A stretch of DNA of 64,000 bases. Origin: Ornithinicoccus sp045032955 (lineage in GTDB: Bacteria; Actinomycetota; Actinomycetes; Actinomycetales; Dermatophilaceae). Positions 16,048 to 26,076 of the stretch are shown here, piece after piece; the first letter of the stretch is position 1, and each line of letters begins with the position of its first letter. The notes beneath the pieces are model-generated. The model saw nothing but the letters and a program-made list of their open reading frames with translations. It had not been told where the DNA came from and ran no database searches. The position numbers and the translations under genes are program-made. Where the stretch lies: the NCBI RefSeq assembly GCF_045032955.1, contig NZ_JBJFZU010000005.1:62001-126000 (forward strand). Reading direction: 5' to 3'.

Positions 16048-16621
16048 GCTCCTCGACCTCCTCTCCGACGATCCCGCGCAACGCGCGCAGGGCGTAGTAC
16101 ATCCGGCTCCGCAGCGTGCCGACCGGCACACCCGTGACCCGGGTCAGCTCCTCGTACCTCAGACCGTGCAGGTGCACGGCCACCACCACCTCGCGGTGCT
16201 CCCGGCTCAGCTGGGCCAGCCCGGACATCAGGGTGACCCGGTCGACCACCCCGGCGTCCACGCCCGGGACCGCCGTGGACGGGGGCTCGGGCAGCTCGGC
16301 GTGCGGCTGTGCCGGCCGCCGGACCCGCGCCCGGTGGGTGTCGATGACGACGTTCCGCGCGATCGACATCAACCAGGTCCGCTCCGACCCACGCTCGGCG
16401 CTGTAGCGGTCTCGTGCCCGCCATGCCCGCACCAACGTCTCCTGCAGACAGTCCTCCGCGGCATGCCGGTCCTCGAGCGCGTTGACCGCGAACCCAAGGA
16501 TCACCTGCCCGTGCTCGTGGAACGCACGTCGGACGTCGAACTCACCGTGCTCCGTCAGGGTCCTCGCCTCCCGGGGGCCCAGCAGCGCCAGTCCAGGTGG
16601 AGCGGGGCTGTGCTGAATCAT
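16037..16621 (-). CDS. ECF-type RNA polymerase sigma factor
   Basis: A 194-residue sigma-70 family protein of the extracytoplasmic-function class. Region 2 reads EDRHAAEDCLQETLVRAWRARDRY and RTWLMSIARNVVIDTHRAR; region 4 reads LSREHREVVVAVHLHGLRYEELTRVTGVPVGTLRSRMYYALRALR. It probably directs polymerase to its own operon and to the divergent CHRD-sortase genes, with which it shares a 175-bp upstream region. The ATG at 16621 is preceded by AGAGGGG, which lies in the 3' arm of an inverted repeat. The anti-sigma gene follows with an overlap. It resembles the SigK/RskA arrangement. Confidence 0.92.
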   Translation of the reverse strand: MIQHSPAPPGLALLGPREARTLTEHGEFDVRRAFHEHGQVILGFAVNALEDRHAAEDCLQETLVRAWRARDRYSAERGSERTWLMSIARNVVIDTHRARVRRPAQPHAELPEPPSTAVPGVDAGVVDRVTLMSGLAQLSREHREVVVAVHLHGLRYEELTRVTGVPVGTLRSRMYYALRALRGIVGEEVEEHGR

Positions 16622-16631
16622 CTGGCACGAC

Positions 16632-16655
16632 CCCTCTGTGAGTAGTACCAGAGGG
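16632..16655 (-). promoter_or_regulatory. Inverted repeat covering sigma-factor ribosome-binding site
   Basis: On the minus strand, 7-bp arms CCCTCTG and CAGAGGG flank a 10-nt loop, and the 3' arm includes the AGAGGGG site of the sigma gene. Folding would mask translation initiation. It could equally be a DNA operator. Confidence 0.45.
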
Positions 16656-16658
16656 ATA

Positions 16659-16678
16659 CGTCGGCAGGGACGCCGACG
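16659..16678. repeat. Inverted repeat CGTCGGC-N6-GCCGACG in divergent promoter region
   Basis: Perfect 7-bp arms are separated by AGGGAC. A second small dyad, GACGA-TG-TCGTC, lies at 16696-16707. Both sit between the divergent sigma-factor and CHRD genes and are candidate operators; no protein can be assigned. Confidence 0.4.
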
Positions 16679-16796
16679 TTCAGACCATCCTTTCAGACGA
16701 TGTCGTCCGATCCGTGGTGAACGCCCCGGCACGTCCCGGCGTACACCCCTGCACAGCCCGGTCCTGGACCGGGGCCAGACGAGAAACGGAGCACTC

Positions 16797-17534
16797 ATGA
16801 GCACTGTCACCAGCAGCACGAAGCCGAGCCGGGTGGGTCGCCGCGCCGCCCTCGGCGCCGCCGGCGCACTTGCGCTCGCCGGAGCCGTGGCCGCCCCCGC
16901 GTCCGCCGAGACCGAGGTCGACCGCCCCGACTCCTTCACCTCCGCCTTCACCGCCACCGCCACCCCCGAGGCCGTCGTCGACGCCGACGGCAACCCGGCG
17001 CCCGGCCCCGAAGGCGCGATGGGCACCTTCACCTTCATGATCAACTCGGACGAGGAGATCATCTGCTACGACATCGAGACCACCGGTGTCACCGGCGAGT
17101 ACGAGAGCCCGGCCAAGACGGCCACCCACATCCACCAGGCCGACCTCGGCGAGGGTGGCCCGCCCCGGCTGGCCTTCCCCAACCCGATGGGCGAGGGCGA
17201 CGTCCGGACCAGCTCCGGCTGCTTCCAGGGCCCGTTCACCACCGGCCTCGAGGGTGATGACGGCAACGACACCGGCGAGGGCTTCTCGCTCGCCGAGATC
17301 GAGGCCAACCCGGCCGGCTTCTCCGCGGACACCCACACCGCGGACTTCCTGCCCGGTGCCGTCCGTGGCCAGCTGGAGTCCATCCCGGTCGGTGGCGTCG
17401 AGACCGGCTTCGGCGGGACCGCCGAGCGTTCCGGCGGCATCAACCCCGCCCTGACCGGGGTCGGCATCGGTGCCGTCGCCCTGGGCCTGCTCGGTGCGGG
17501 TGCTGTGGTGGCCCGCCGTCAGACCGGTGCCTGA
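16797..17534 (+). CDS. CHRD-domain surface protein, exported and membrane-anchored
   Basis: A 245-residue protein. Residues 1-38 are an export signal with GRRAALGAAGALALAG and an ASA cleavage site; the paired arginines would allow Tat export. Residues 45-200 match a CHRD (chordin-like) domain: FTATATPEAVVDADGNPAPG, GTFTFMINSDEEIICYDIETTGV, KTATHIHQADLGEGGPP. A membrane helix (GVGIGAVALGLLGAGAVV) and RRQTGA end the chain, which places the domain outside the cell. No LPxTG motif is present although a sortase gene follows at 35 bp. A GGAG site supports the ATG. The divergent ECF sigma factor is the likely regulator. The domain's molecular role in bacteria is not established. Confidence 0.8.
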   Translation: MSTVTSSTKPSRVGRRAALGAAGALALAGAVAAPASAETEVDRPDSFTSAFTATATPEAVVDADGNPAPGPEGAMGTFTFMINSDEEIICYDIETTGVTGEYESPAKTATHIHQADLGEGGPPRLAFPNPMGEGDVRTSSGCFQGPFTTGLEGDDGNDTGEGFSLAEIEANPAGFSADTHTADFLPGAVRGQLESIPVGGVETGFGGTAERSGGINPALTGVGIGAVALGLLGAGAVVARRQTGA

Positions 17535-17569
17535 GGCGCACCCCTCGACCCGCACGTCCAGGGGCGTCC

Positions 17570-18283
17570 GTGCCCCGTGACGTGCGACGACGCGCACCCG
17601 CCGTGGCCATGCTCCTGTGCCTCGGCGGGTGCGCTGCGCCCGGCCCCGCCACCGGTGGCCCCGGTGACGGGCAGCAGGGTGCCTCACCGACCGTCGTCGA
17701 GGAGCCTGCCGCCGCGACGACGACCCCGGACATCGACACGGACACCGACACCATCGACACCGCCCCCCGGACCGGGGACGCCGGGCAGAACGACTCTGCG
17801 GGCGGCACCGAGGACGGCGCCGACGGCGCGGCGTTCGTGCCGCAGCGGCTGGTGGTCGAGGACATCGGTGTCGACGAGAGCCTGATCGACCTCGGGATCG
17901 CCCCCGACGGCGCGATGGAGGTCCCGGTGGACGCGGCGGACGCCGGCTGGTTCACCCCGGGGGGTCGCCCCGGCGGCAACGGGCCGACGGTCATCGCCGG
18001 GCACGTGGACTCCCCGACCGGCGGCGGTGTCTTCGCCCGGTTGACCGAGCTGGAGCCGGGCGACCGGATCCAGGTGATGGGCGCCGACGGCGAGCAGCTG
18101 GAGTATGCCGTCACCGAGGTCGGCGACCACGCCAAGGACACCTTCCCCACCGAGCGCGTCTTCGGCGCCACCGGTCGGGACACCCTGCGGTTGATCACCT
18201 GCACCGGGCTGTGGGACGAGGGCGCCCTGTCCTACGTGGACAACCGGGTCGTCTACGCCGAGCCGGTCGACGACGGGGCCTGA
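17570..18283 (+). CDS. Class F-like sortase with lipobox
   Basis: A 237-residue sortase-fold protein. The catalytic triad is visible as His145 in AGHVDS, Cys211 in RLITCTG and Arg226 in DNRVVYA, and the preceding WFTPGGRPGGNGPTVIAGH is typical of actinobacterial class F enzymes. The signal sequence ends in LGGC (Cys21), so the enzyme may be lipid-anchored rather than held by a membrane helix. Residues 25-85 are a disordered Thr/Asp/Glu-rich spacer. The GTG start has AGGGG upstream. It follows the CHRD gene by 35 bp and ends 31 bp inside the convergent helicase gene. Its substrate is unknown, since the neighbouring CHRD protein has no standard sorting motif. Confidence 0.82.
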   Translation: MPRDVRRRAPAVAMLLCLGGCAAPGPATGGPGDGQQGASPTVVEEPAAATTTPDIDTDTDTIDTAPRTGDAGQNDSAGGTEDGADGAAFVPQRLVVEDIGVDESLIDLGIAPDGAMEVPVDAADAGWFTPGGRPGGNGPTVIAGHVDSPTGGGVFARLTELEPGDRIQVMGADGEQLEYAVTEVGDHAKDTFPTERVFGATGRDTLRLITCTGLWDEGALSYVDNRVVYAEPVDDGA

Positions 18284-20487
18284 GCCGCCAGCTCCAGGCC
18301 CAGCTGCCCGAGCCGGGCGCTGACCTGGTCCGGCGGCAGGTCCAGGTGCGAGGCGAGCTCCACCAGTCCCACCCCGGCCTCGACGCCGTCACGCAGCTCC
18401 GCGTCCTGCTCCGGGTCCCAGGCGTGACCACCGGTGACCGCGGTGCGCGGCGAACGCGCCACCGGGACGGGGTCCGTGGGCAGCGGTGCGCCGCCGATCC
18501 CCCGGGCCCCCGGCTGCTGCACGGGCAACGGGTCCGCGGCGGTCTCGTCCAGCCGGCGCAGGGCTCCCAGCACCAGCTCACGGTCCTGGGTCGGCCAGAA
18601 CGGCGGGAGCGAGCGCTGCAGGAAGCCGGCATACCGGGCCGTCATCATCCGGGAGTCCAGGAAGGCGACCACCCCCCGGTCGTCGCCGCGGCGGATGAGC
18701 CGTCCCGCCCCCTGGGCGAGCCGCAGCGCGGCGTGCGTCGCCGAGACGGACATGAAGCCGTTGCCGCCCATCCGCCCGATCGCCTCGGTGCGTGCCGAGG
18801 TGAGCGGGTCGTCGGGCCGGGGGAACGGGATCCGGTCGATGAGCACCAGCTGGCAGGCGGAGCCGGGCACGTCCACGCCCTGCCACAGGGACAGCGTGCC
18901 GAAGAGGCACGACCGGGCATCAGCGGCGAAGCTGCGGACCAGGGTGGGCATCTGGTCGTCGCCCTGGCACAGCACCGGGATGTCGCTGCCGCTGGCCGAG
19001 AACCTGGTGCGCATCTCCTCGGCGGCGGCCTCGGCGGCACGCCGCGAGCTGAACAGCCCCAGGGTCCGCCCGCCCGCGGCCCGGACCAGCGCCTCGATCT
19101 CGTCGAAGACGGCGGGGGCGGCGCCGTCCCGTCCGGGCGGCGGCAGCTGGGCGGCGACGTAGGCGATCCCCTGCTGCGGGTAGTCGAAGGGCGAGCCGAC
19201 GTCCAGCCCCTCCCAGGCGGGTGCGCCGGCACCGCGCAGCCCCATCGTGCCGGCCACCGCGTCGAAGGAGCCGCCCAGCTCCAGGGTGGCCGAGGTGAGC
19301 ACCACCGTGCGCTCGCTGAAGATCGATTCGCGGACGCGCATGGCGACGCTCATCGGCGCCACCCGCAGCACGCTGCCGCGGCGCTGGTCGTGGCTGACCC
19401 AGACCACGTCGAGGTCGGCCTCGGTGAGGATCCGCTCGCTGGTGTCGAAGACCTCCTGGACGGCGGCGAGCGCGATCTGGGCGCCCCCGTCCGGCTCGGC
19501 ACCCTTGTCCGGCTTGAGGTCGGAGAGGGCGGCGCGGGCCGCGTCCCGGACCAGCTGCAGGGCGGCGACCAGCCGTTCCGGGAGCTGCCCCAGACGCCCC
19601 TCGGGCAGGTCCTCCAGGGCGGCGGAGACCAGGTCCGCGGTCTCGGTCAGCCGTTCGGCGGCGTCCCCCTTGCCGGCCCGCCGGGCGGCGACCCCGACCG
19701 AGCCGGCGGTCAGCTCGTCGGTGATGGTCGAGGTGACCCGGTCGGTGAGCTCGTGCGCCTCGTCGATGACCAGCAGGTCGTGCTCGGGGAGCATGAAGCG
19801 TCCCTCGAAGGCGTCGATCGCCATGAAGCTGTGGTTGGTGACGATCACGTCCACCTCGGTCGCGGCCTCGCGGGACCGCTCGACGAAGCACTCGGCCACC
19901 ACCGGGCAGCGCTGCCCCAGGCACTCGTGCGCGGTCACCGACACCTGCCGCCAGGCACGGTTGCTGACGCCGGGCACCAGCTCGTCCCGGTCCCCGGACT
20001 CGGTCAGCTCGGACCACTCCCGCAGCCTGGTGACCTCGTCGCCGAGCCGCGAGCGCTCCCGGTCGACCTGACCCATCCCCAGCAGGGTGTCCTCGTCCTC
20101 GTCCGGGAAACCGCCGACGAGCTTGTGCTGGCACAGGTAGTTGGACCGGCCCTTGACCAGCGCGAAGGTGGGCCGTCGACCCAGCAGGGGCGCCAGCGCG
20201 TCGGCGATCCGGGGCAGGTCGCGGTCCACGATCTGGGCCTGCAGCGCCAGGGTCGCGGTGGCGATCACGCTGGGCCGTCCGGTGCGCACCGCGTGCGCGA
20301 TCGCCGGCACCAGGTAGGCGAGCGACTTGCCGGTGCCGGTGCCCGCCTGCACCAGCAGGTGCTCCTCGCGCTCCACCGCCCGCTCGACGGCGTGCGCCAT
20401 CCGGGTCTGACCGGGGCGGTCTGAGCCGCCGACACCCCCGACCGCGGCCACCAGGAGATCGTCGAGCTCGGGGGTGGAGGAGGGCAT
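18253..20487 (-). CDS. ATP-dependent DNA helicase, DinG/XPD-like
   Basis: A 744-residue superfamily 2 helicase. Walker A is QAGTGTGKS near residue 50, and the Walker B/DEAH box is LLVIDEAHEL near residue 245. Four cysteines between them (NYLCQ, HECLGQRCPVVAECF) are placed like the iron-sulfur cluster ligands of XPD and DinG. C-terminal motifs include LFGTLSLWQGVDVPG and QGAGRLIRRGDDRGVV. The likely job is unwinding of DNA with 5'-3' polarity, for example removing R-loops or aiding repair, by family knowledge. The N-terminus is set at MPSSTPELDDLL. The tail overlaps the sortase gene on the other strand by 31 bp. There is no exonuclease domain. Confidence 0.9.
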   Translation of the reverse strand: MPSSTPELDDLLVAAVGGVGGSDRPGQTRMAHAVERAVEREEHLLVQAGTGTGKSLAYLVPAIAHAVRTGRPSVIATATLALQAQIVDRDLPRIADALAPLLGRRPTFALVKGRSNYLCQHKLVGGFPDEDEDTLLGMGQVDRERSRLGDEVTRLREWSELTESGDRDELVPGVSNRAWRQVSVTAHECLGQRCPVVAECFVERSREAATEVDVIVTNHSFMAIDAFEGRFMLPEHDLLVIDEAHELTDRVTSTITDELTAGSVGVAARRAGKGDAAERLTETADLVSAALEDLPEGRLGQLPERLVAALQLVRDAARAALSDLKPDKGAEPDGGAQIALAAVQEVFDTSERILTEADLDVVWVSHDQRRGSVLRVAPMSVAMRVRESIFSERTVVLTSATLELGGSFDAVAGTMGLRGAGAPAWEGLDVGSPFDYPQQGIAYVAAQLPPPGRDGAAPAVFDEIEALVRAAGGRTLGLFSSRRAAEAAAEEMRTRFSASGSDIPVLCQGDDQMPTLVRSFAADARSCLFGTLSLWQGVDVPGSACQLVLIDRIPFPRPDDPLTSARTEAIGRMGGNGFMSVSATHAALRLAQGAGRLIRRGDDRGVVAFLDSRMMTARYAGFLQRSLPPFWPTQDRELVLGALRRLDETAADPLPVQQPGARGIGGAPLPTDPVPVARSPRTAVTGGHAWDPEQDAELRDGVEAGVGLVELASHLDLPPDQVSARLGQLGLELAAQAPSSTGSA

Positions 20488-20491
20488 GGGT

Positions 20492-21151
20492 TCAGGGTAT
20501 GCGGTCGGCCCCGGCCGGCGAGGTGCCCGTCCACAGCTCCCGGCGCACCAGCCAGCGTCGCCGGCCACCGCTGGTCGCCCCGGTCTCCTGCAGCCGGGTG
20601 AACCCTGCTGCCTCGAACCAGCCGGTCAGGCCCACGTAGGCCATGCTCTGGTCGATCCGACCTCCGGAGGGGTCGACCGGGTAGGCCTCCACCGCGTCGG
20701 CACCGGCCGCGGCGGCCGCGTCGAGCGCCGCGGCCAGCAGCAGCGCGGTCAGACCACGACGGCGGAACGGCGGCAGCACCCGGACGCAGATGACGACCCA
20801 CACGTCGTCGTCGTGGACGCGGACCAGCCGCCGGGAGTGCTGCACGTAGCTCATCTCCCGGCGGGGACCGCAGCCGACCCAGCCGGCCGGCTCCCCGTCG
20901 ACGTAGGCCAGCAACCCCGGCGGCGACCCGGGGTGGTCGTCCGCGCACAGGGCGCGCATCGTCCGCTCCCGGACGTCGCGGCCGTCCTCGGTGATCTCGG
21001 CGGTGCGCAGCCGGTGGGCCAGGCACCAGCAGGCGGGGGCCTCGGGGCGGCGCGGACCGACGACCGCGGCCACGTCCTCGAAGCGCCCGGTCGCCGGCAG
21101 CACCTGGACGTCTGACGCCCGGAGCCGGTCCCTACCGGCGGAGGAGGTCAC
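20492..21151 (-). CDS. GNAT-family N-acetyltransferase
   Basis: A 219-residue acetyltransferase. The GNAT core is seen as GLLAYVDGEPAGWVGCGPR (strands 2-4) and VVICVRVLPPFRRRGLTALLLAAALDAAAAAGADAVEAYP, where RRRGLT is the acetyl-CoA loop. The end has AGFTRLQETG, typical of the last motif. An N-terminal segment with EAPACWCLAH suggests the subfamily with WCwc-like motifs. The start is a GTG overlapping the fdhD stop by 4 nt (GTGA), so both genes should be co-translated. The substrate is unknown. It ends 4 nt before the helicase start. Confidence 0.85.
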   Translation of the reverse strand: MTSSAGRDRLRASDVQVLPATGRFEDVAAVVGPRRPEAPACWCLAHRLRTAEITEDGRDVRERTMRALCADDHPGSPPGLLAYVDGEPAGWVGCGPRREMSYVQHSRRLVRVHDDDVWVVICVRVLPPFRRRGLTALLLAAALDAAAAAGADAVEAYPVDPSGGRIDQSMAYVGLTGWFEAAGFTRLQETGATSGGRRRWLVRRELWTGTSPAGADRIP

Positions 21152-22011
21152 GACCCGGCCCCCACCCGGTGCCCACCGGTGTACACGTTGAGGGAGGTGC
21201 CCCGGTTGAACCCCAGCAGCGTCAGCCCCACGTCCTCGGCCAGCTCGGCCGCCAGCGAGGACGGCGCCGAGACCGCGGACAGGGTCGGGATCCCGGCGAG
21301 CGCCGCCTTCTGGACCAGCTCGAAAGAGGCGCGGCCGGAGACCTGCAGGACGCTCCCGGACAGCGGCAGGCCCCGCTCGCGCAACGCCCAGCCGACCACC
21401 TTGTCCACCGCGTTGTGCCGGCCCACGTCCTCCCGGAGGCAGGCGAGGACCAGCCCGTCCCCTCCCCCGCCGCCCTCCCGGTCACCGGGGAGGAAGAGTC
21501 CCGCGGCGTGCACCCCGCCGGTCCGGTCGAAGACCGCCTGCCCCTCGCGCAGCCGGTCCGGCAGCGCCAGCAGCTGTGCCAGCGGCGTGACCCCGGCGTC
21601 CTGGCCGAGGTCGAACGCGCCGGCACGGCGGACCGACTCGATCGAGGCGGTGCCGCAGATGCCGCAGGAGGAGGAGGTGTAGACGTGCCGCTCGAGGGAG
21701 GGGTCCGGGGGCGGCACCCCGTCCGCGAGCCGGACGTCGACGACGTTGTAGTCCCGCATCCCGTCCGCGCCGATCCCGGAGCGGTAGTCGATCTGGGCGA
21801 CGTCGGCCCACGAGCGCACCACCCCCTCGCCGTGCAGGAATCCGACGGCCAGGTCGAAGTCGTCGCCGGGGGTGCGCATGGTCACCGAGAAGGCCCGTCC
21901 GTCCACCCTGACCTCCAGCGGCTCCTCGCCGGCCAGCACGTCCGCTCGCTCACGTGTGCTGCCGTCGGCGTGCAGCCGCCGGACCCGACGCCGCTGGGTG
22001 ACCCGTGCCAT
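21148..22011 (-). CDS. fdhD: Formate dehydrogenase accessory sulfurtransferase FdhD
   Basis: A 287-residue FdhD. These proteins pass sulfur from a cysteine desulfurase to the molybdenum cofactor of formate dehydrogenase. Recognisable parts are EEPLEVRVDGRAFSVTMRTPGDDFDLAVGFLHGEG, the redox pair SSSCGICG (residues near 115-122), and GLFLPGDREG...EDVGRHNAVDKVVGW. The gene is probably leaderless: -10 TAGGTT lies 6 nt before ATG. No formate dehydrogenase or molybdopterin gene is in the window, so its partner enzyme must be elsewhere. It overlaps the acetyltransferase gene. Confidence 0.93.
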   Translation of the reverse strand: MARVTQRRRVRRLHADGSTRERADVLAGEEPLEVRVDGRAFSVTMRTPGDDFDLAVGFLHGEGVVRSWADVAQIDYRSGIGADGMRDYNVVDVRLADGVPPPDPSLERHVYTSSSCGICGTASIESVRRAGAFDLGQDAGVTPLAQLLALPDRLREGQAVFDRTGGVHAAGLFLPGDREGGGGGDGLVLACLREDVGRHNAVDKVVGWALRERGLPLSGSVLQVSGRASFELVQKAALAGIPTLSAVSAPSSLAAELAEDVGLTLLGFNRGTSLNVYTGGHRVGAGS

Positions 22012-22017
22012 GGACCC

Positions 22018-22023
22018 AACCTA
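22018..22023 (-). promoter_or_regulatory. fdhD: -10 element TAGGTT of fdhD
   Basis: Read on the minus strand, the hexamer ends 6 nt before the fdhD ATG with no ribosome-binding site between. An identical hexamer on the plus strand, 16 nt to the right, serves the divergent gene. Confidence 0.55.
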
Positions 22024-22039
22024 CGTCGGTGGGCGGCGC

Positions 22040-22045
22040 TAGGTT
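22040..22045 (+). promoter_or_regulatory. -10 element TAGGTT of DinB-like gene
   Basis: TAGGTT ends 6 nt before the ATG at 22052, which favours that ATG over the in-frame ATG at 22061. The two divergent -10 boxes leave no room for separate -35 regions outside each other's transcript. Confidence 0.55.
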
Positions 22046-22051
22046 CGGGAG

Positions 22052-22633
22052 ATGGACGACATGTCGGGCATGAAGGAGACGCTGCACCGGTACCTGTGCT
22101 CGGCGCGCGAGGGCCTGGTCTGGAAGGTCGAGGGGGTCGACGAGTACGACGCGCACCGCCCGCTGACCTCCACCGGCACCAACCTGCTCGGTCTGGTGCA
22201 GCACCTCGCCTGGGTGGAGGCCGAGTACTTCGGCGTTTGCTTCGGGGCGCCCTTCGACGAGGCACCCGGCTGGGACTGGGAGGCACCCGGGACCGACCCG
22301 AACATCGATCTGGTCGCCGAGCAGGGCCGGGAGGAGGTGCTGGGCCTGTACCACCGGGCCTGCGCCTGGGCGGACCGGACGATCGGGTCGACCGACCTGA
22401 CCGTCACCGGGACGGTGCCGTGGTGGGCGGAGGATCGGCGCCACCCCACCCTGCACGCGATGCTCGTGCACATGAACTCCGAGACGCACCGGCACGCGGG
22501 GCACGCCGACATCCTGCGGGAGGGGCTGGACGGTCGGGTGGGCGCCCGGGAGGGCGACACCAACCTGGTGGGCGGCTACGACTGGCCGGCGCACGTGGCC
22601 AGGGTGCAGGAGGTGGCGGACCGCTTCCGGTGA
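22052..22633 (+). CDS. DinB-like/DUF664 family protein
   Basis: A 193-residue four-helix-bundle protein of the DinB/DUF664 type. Metal-binding histidines occur in LLGLVQHLAWVEAEYF and HMNSETHRHAGHADILREGLDG, the usual three-His arrangement. Members include thiol-dependent metalloenzymes; in actinobacteria some use mycothiol, and a mycothione reductase gene is present at the right end of this window, though that link is loose. The ATG at 22052 is preferred on the leaderless promoter, with 22061 as an alternative. The gene is divergent from fdhD and convergent with the glycosidase gene. The specific reaction is unknown. Confidence 0.8.
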   Translation: MDDMSGMKETLHRYLCSAREGLVWKVEGVDEYDAHRPLTSTGTNLLGLVQHLAWVEAEYFGVCFGAPFDEAPGWDWEAPGTDPNIDLVAEQGREEVLGLYHRACAWADRTIGSTDLTVTGTVPWWAEDRRHPTLHAMLVHMNSETHRHAGHADILREGLDGRVGAREGDTNLVGGYDWPAHVARVQEVADRFR

Positions 22634-22648
22634 GGGCGGAGCGGCTCG

Positions 22649-25354
<2,706 letters not shown>

Positions 25355-25361
25355 GCCGCTC

Positions 25362-25371
25362 AGCGTACGGT
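25362..25371. promoter_or_regulatory. Overlapping divergent -10 elements of glycosidase and SDR genes
   Basis: AGCGTACGGT contains TACGGT on the plus strand (6 nt before the SDR ATG at 25378) and TACGCT on the minus strand (7 nt before the glycosidase GTG at 25354). Both share the central TA, so open-complex formation in the two directions should be mutually exclusive. Confidence 0.55.
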
Positions 25372-25377
25372 GAGCAG

Positions 25378-26073
25378 ATGACGGGACGAGAGATCGACGG
25401 GCACCGGGTCGCAGTCGTCGGTGCGAGCGGGGCGCTCGGCTCCCGGATCGCCCGCACGCTCGCCGACCGTGGTGCCGCCGTGCTGCTGGTGGGCCGTGAC
25501 GAGGATCGGCTGCGGGAGGTGCTGGCAGGCGCCCCGGTGGTGGTGGGCGACCTCGGGGACGCCACCACGGGGGACAGGCTCGTGGCCGCGGCGCAGGAGC
25601 ACCTGGGCGGGCTCGACGGTCTGGTCAACGCGGCCGGGGTGGCCGCCTTCGGGTCGCTGCTGGAGACGCCCGACGAGGTGATCGAGGAGGTCTTCACCAC
25701 CAACGTCATCGGGCCGGCGTTCCTGCTGAGGCGGGTGCTCCCGCTGCTGCAGGAGTCGCGCGGCTACGTGGTCAACCTCAGCGCCGTCCTCGCGGAACGA
25801 CCGATGGCGGGGATGGGCGCCTACTCGGCCAGCAAGGCCGCGCTCACCGCCCTGGACCGGGCCCTGCGCAGCGAGCTGCGGCGCTCCGGGGTGGACGTGC
25901 TGGACGTCCGGCCGCCGCATACCGAGACCGGCCTGGCGGACCGCCCGGTGCACGGGCAGGCACCCCGCCTCCCCACCGGTCTCGACCCCGACGAGGTCGC
26001 CGCCCGGGTGGTGCGGGCCATCACGGACGGCGAGGCCGACCTGGGCTCCGAGGCCTTCGGCACCGCTGGCTGA
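25378..26073 (+). CDS. Short-chain dehydrogenase/reductase
   Basis: A 231-residue classical SDR. The cofactor loop is VVGASGALGSRIA, NAAGVAAFGS corresponds to the NAG motif, and the catalytic residues are Ser in NLSAVL and Tyr/Lys in YSASKAAL. The Arg in LLVGRDEDR after strand 2 suggests NADP(H) use. The substrate is unknown. Shared promoter DNA with the glycosidase suggests linked but opposed expression. The stop lies 3 nt from the end of hflX on the other strand. Confidence 0.9.
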   Translation: MTGREIDGHRVAVVGASGALGSRIARTLADRGAAVLLVGRDEDRLREVLAGAPVVVGDLGDATTGDRLVAAAQEHLGGLDGLVNAAGVAAFGSLLETPDEVIEEVFTTNVIGPAFLLRRVLPLLQESRGYVVNLSAVLAERPMAGMGAYSASKAALTALDRALRSELRRSGVDVLDVRPPHTETGLADRPVHGQAPRLPTGLDPDEVAARVVRAITDGEADLGSEAFGTAG

Positions 26074-26076
26074 GGC

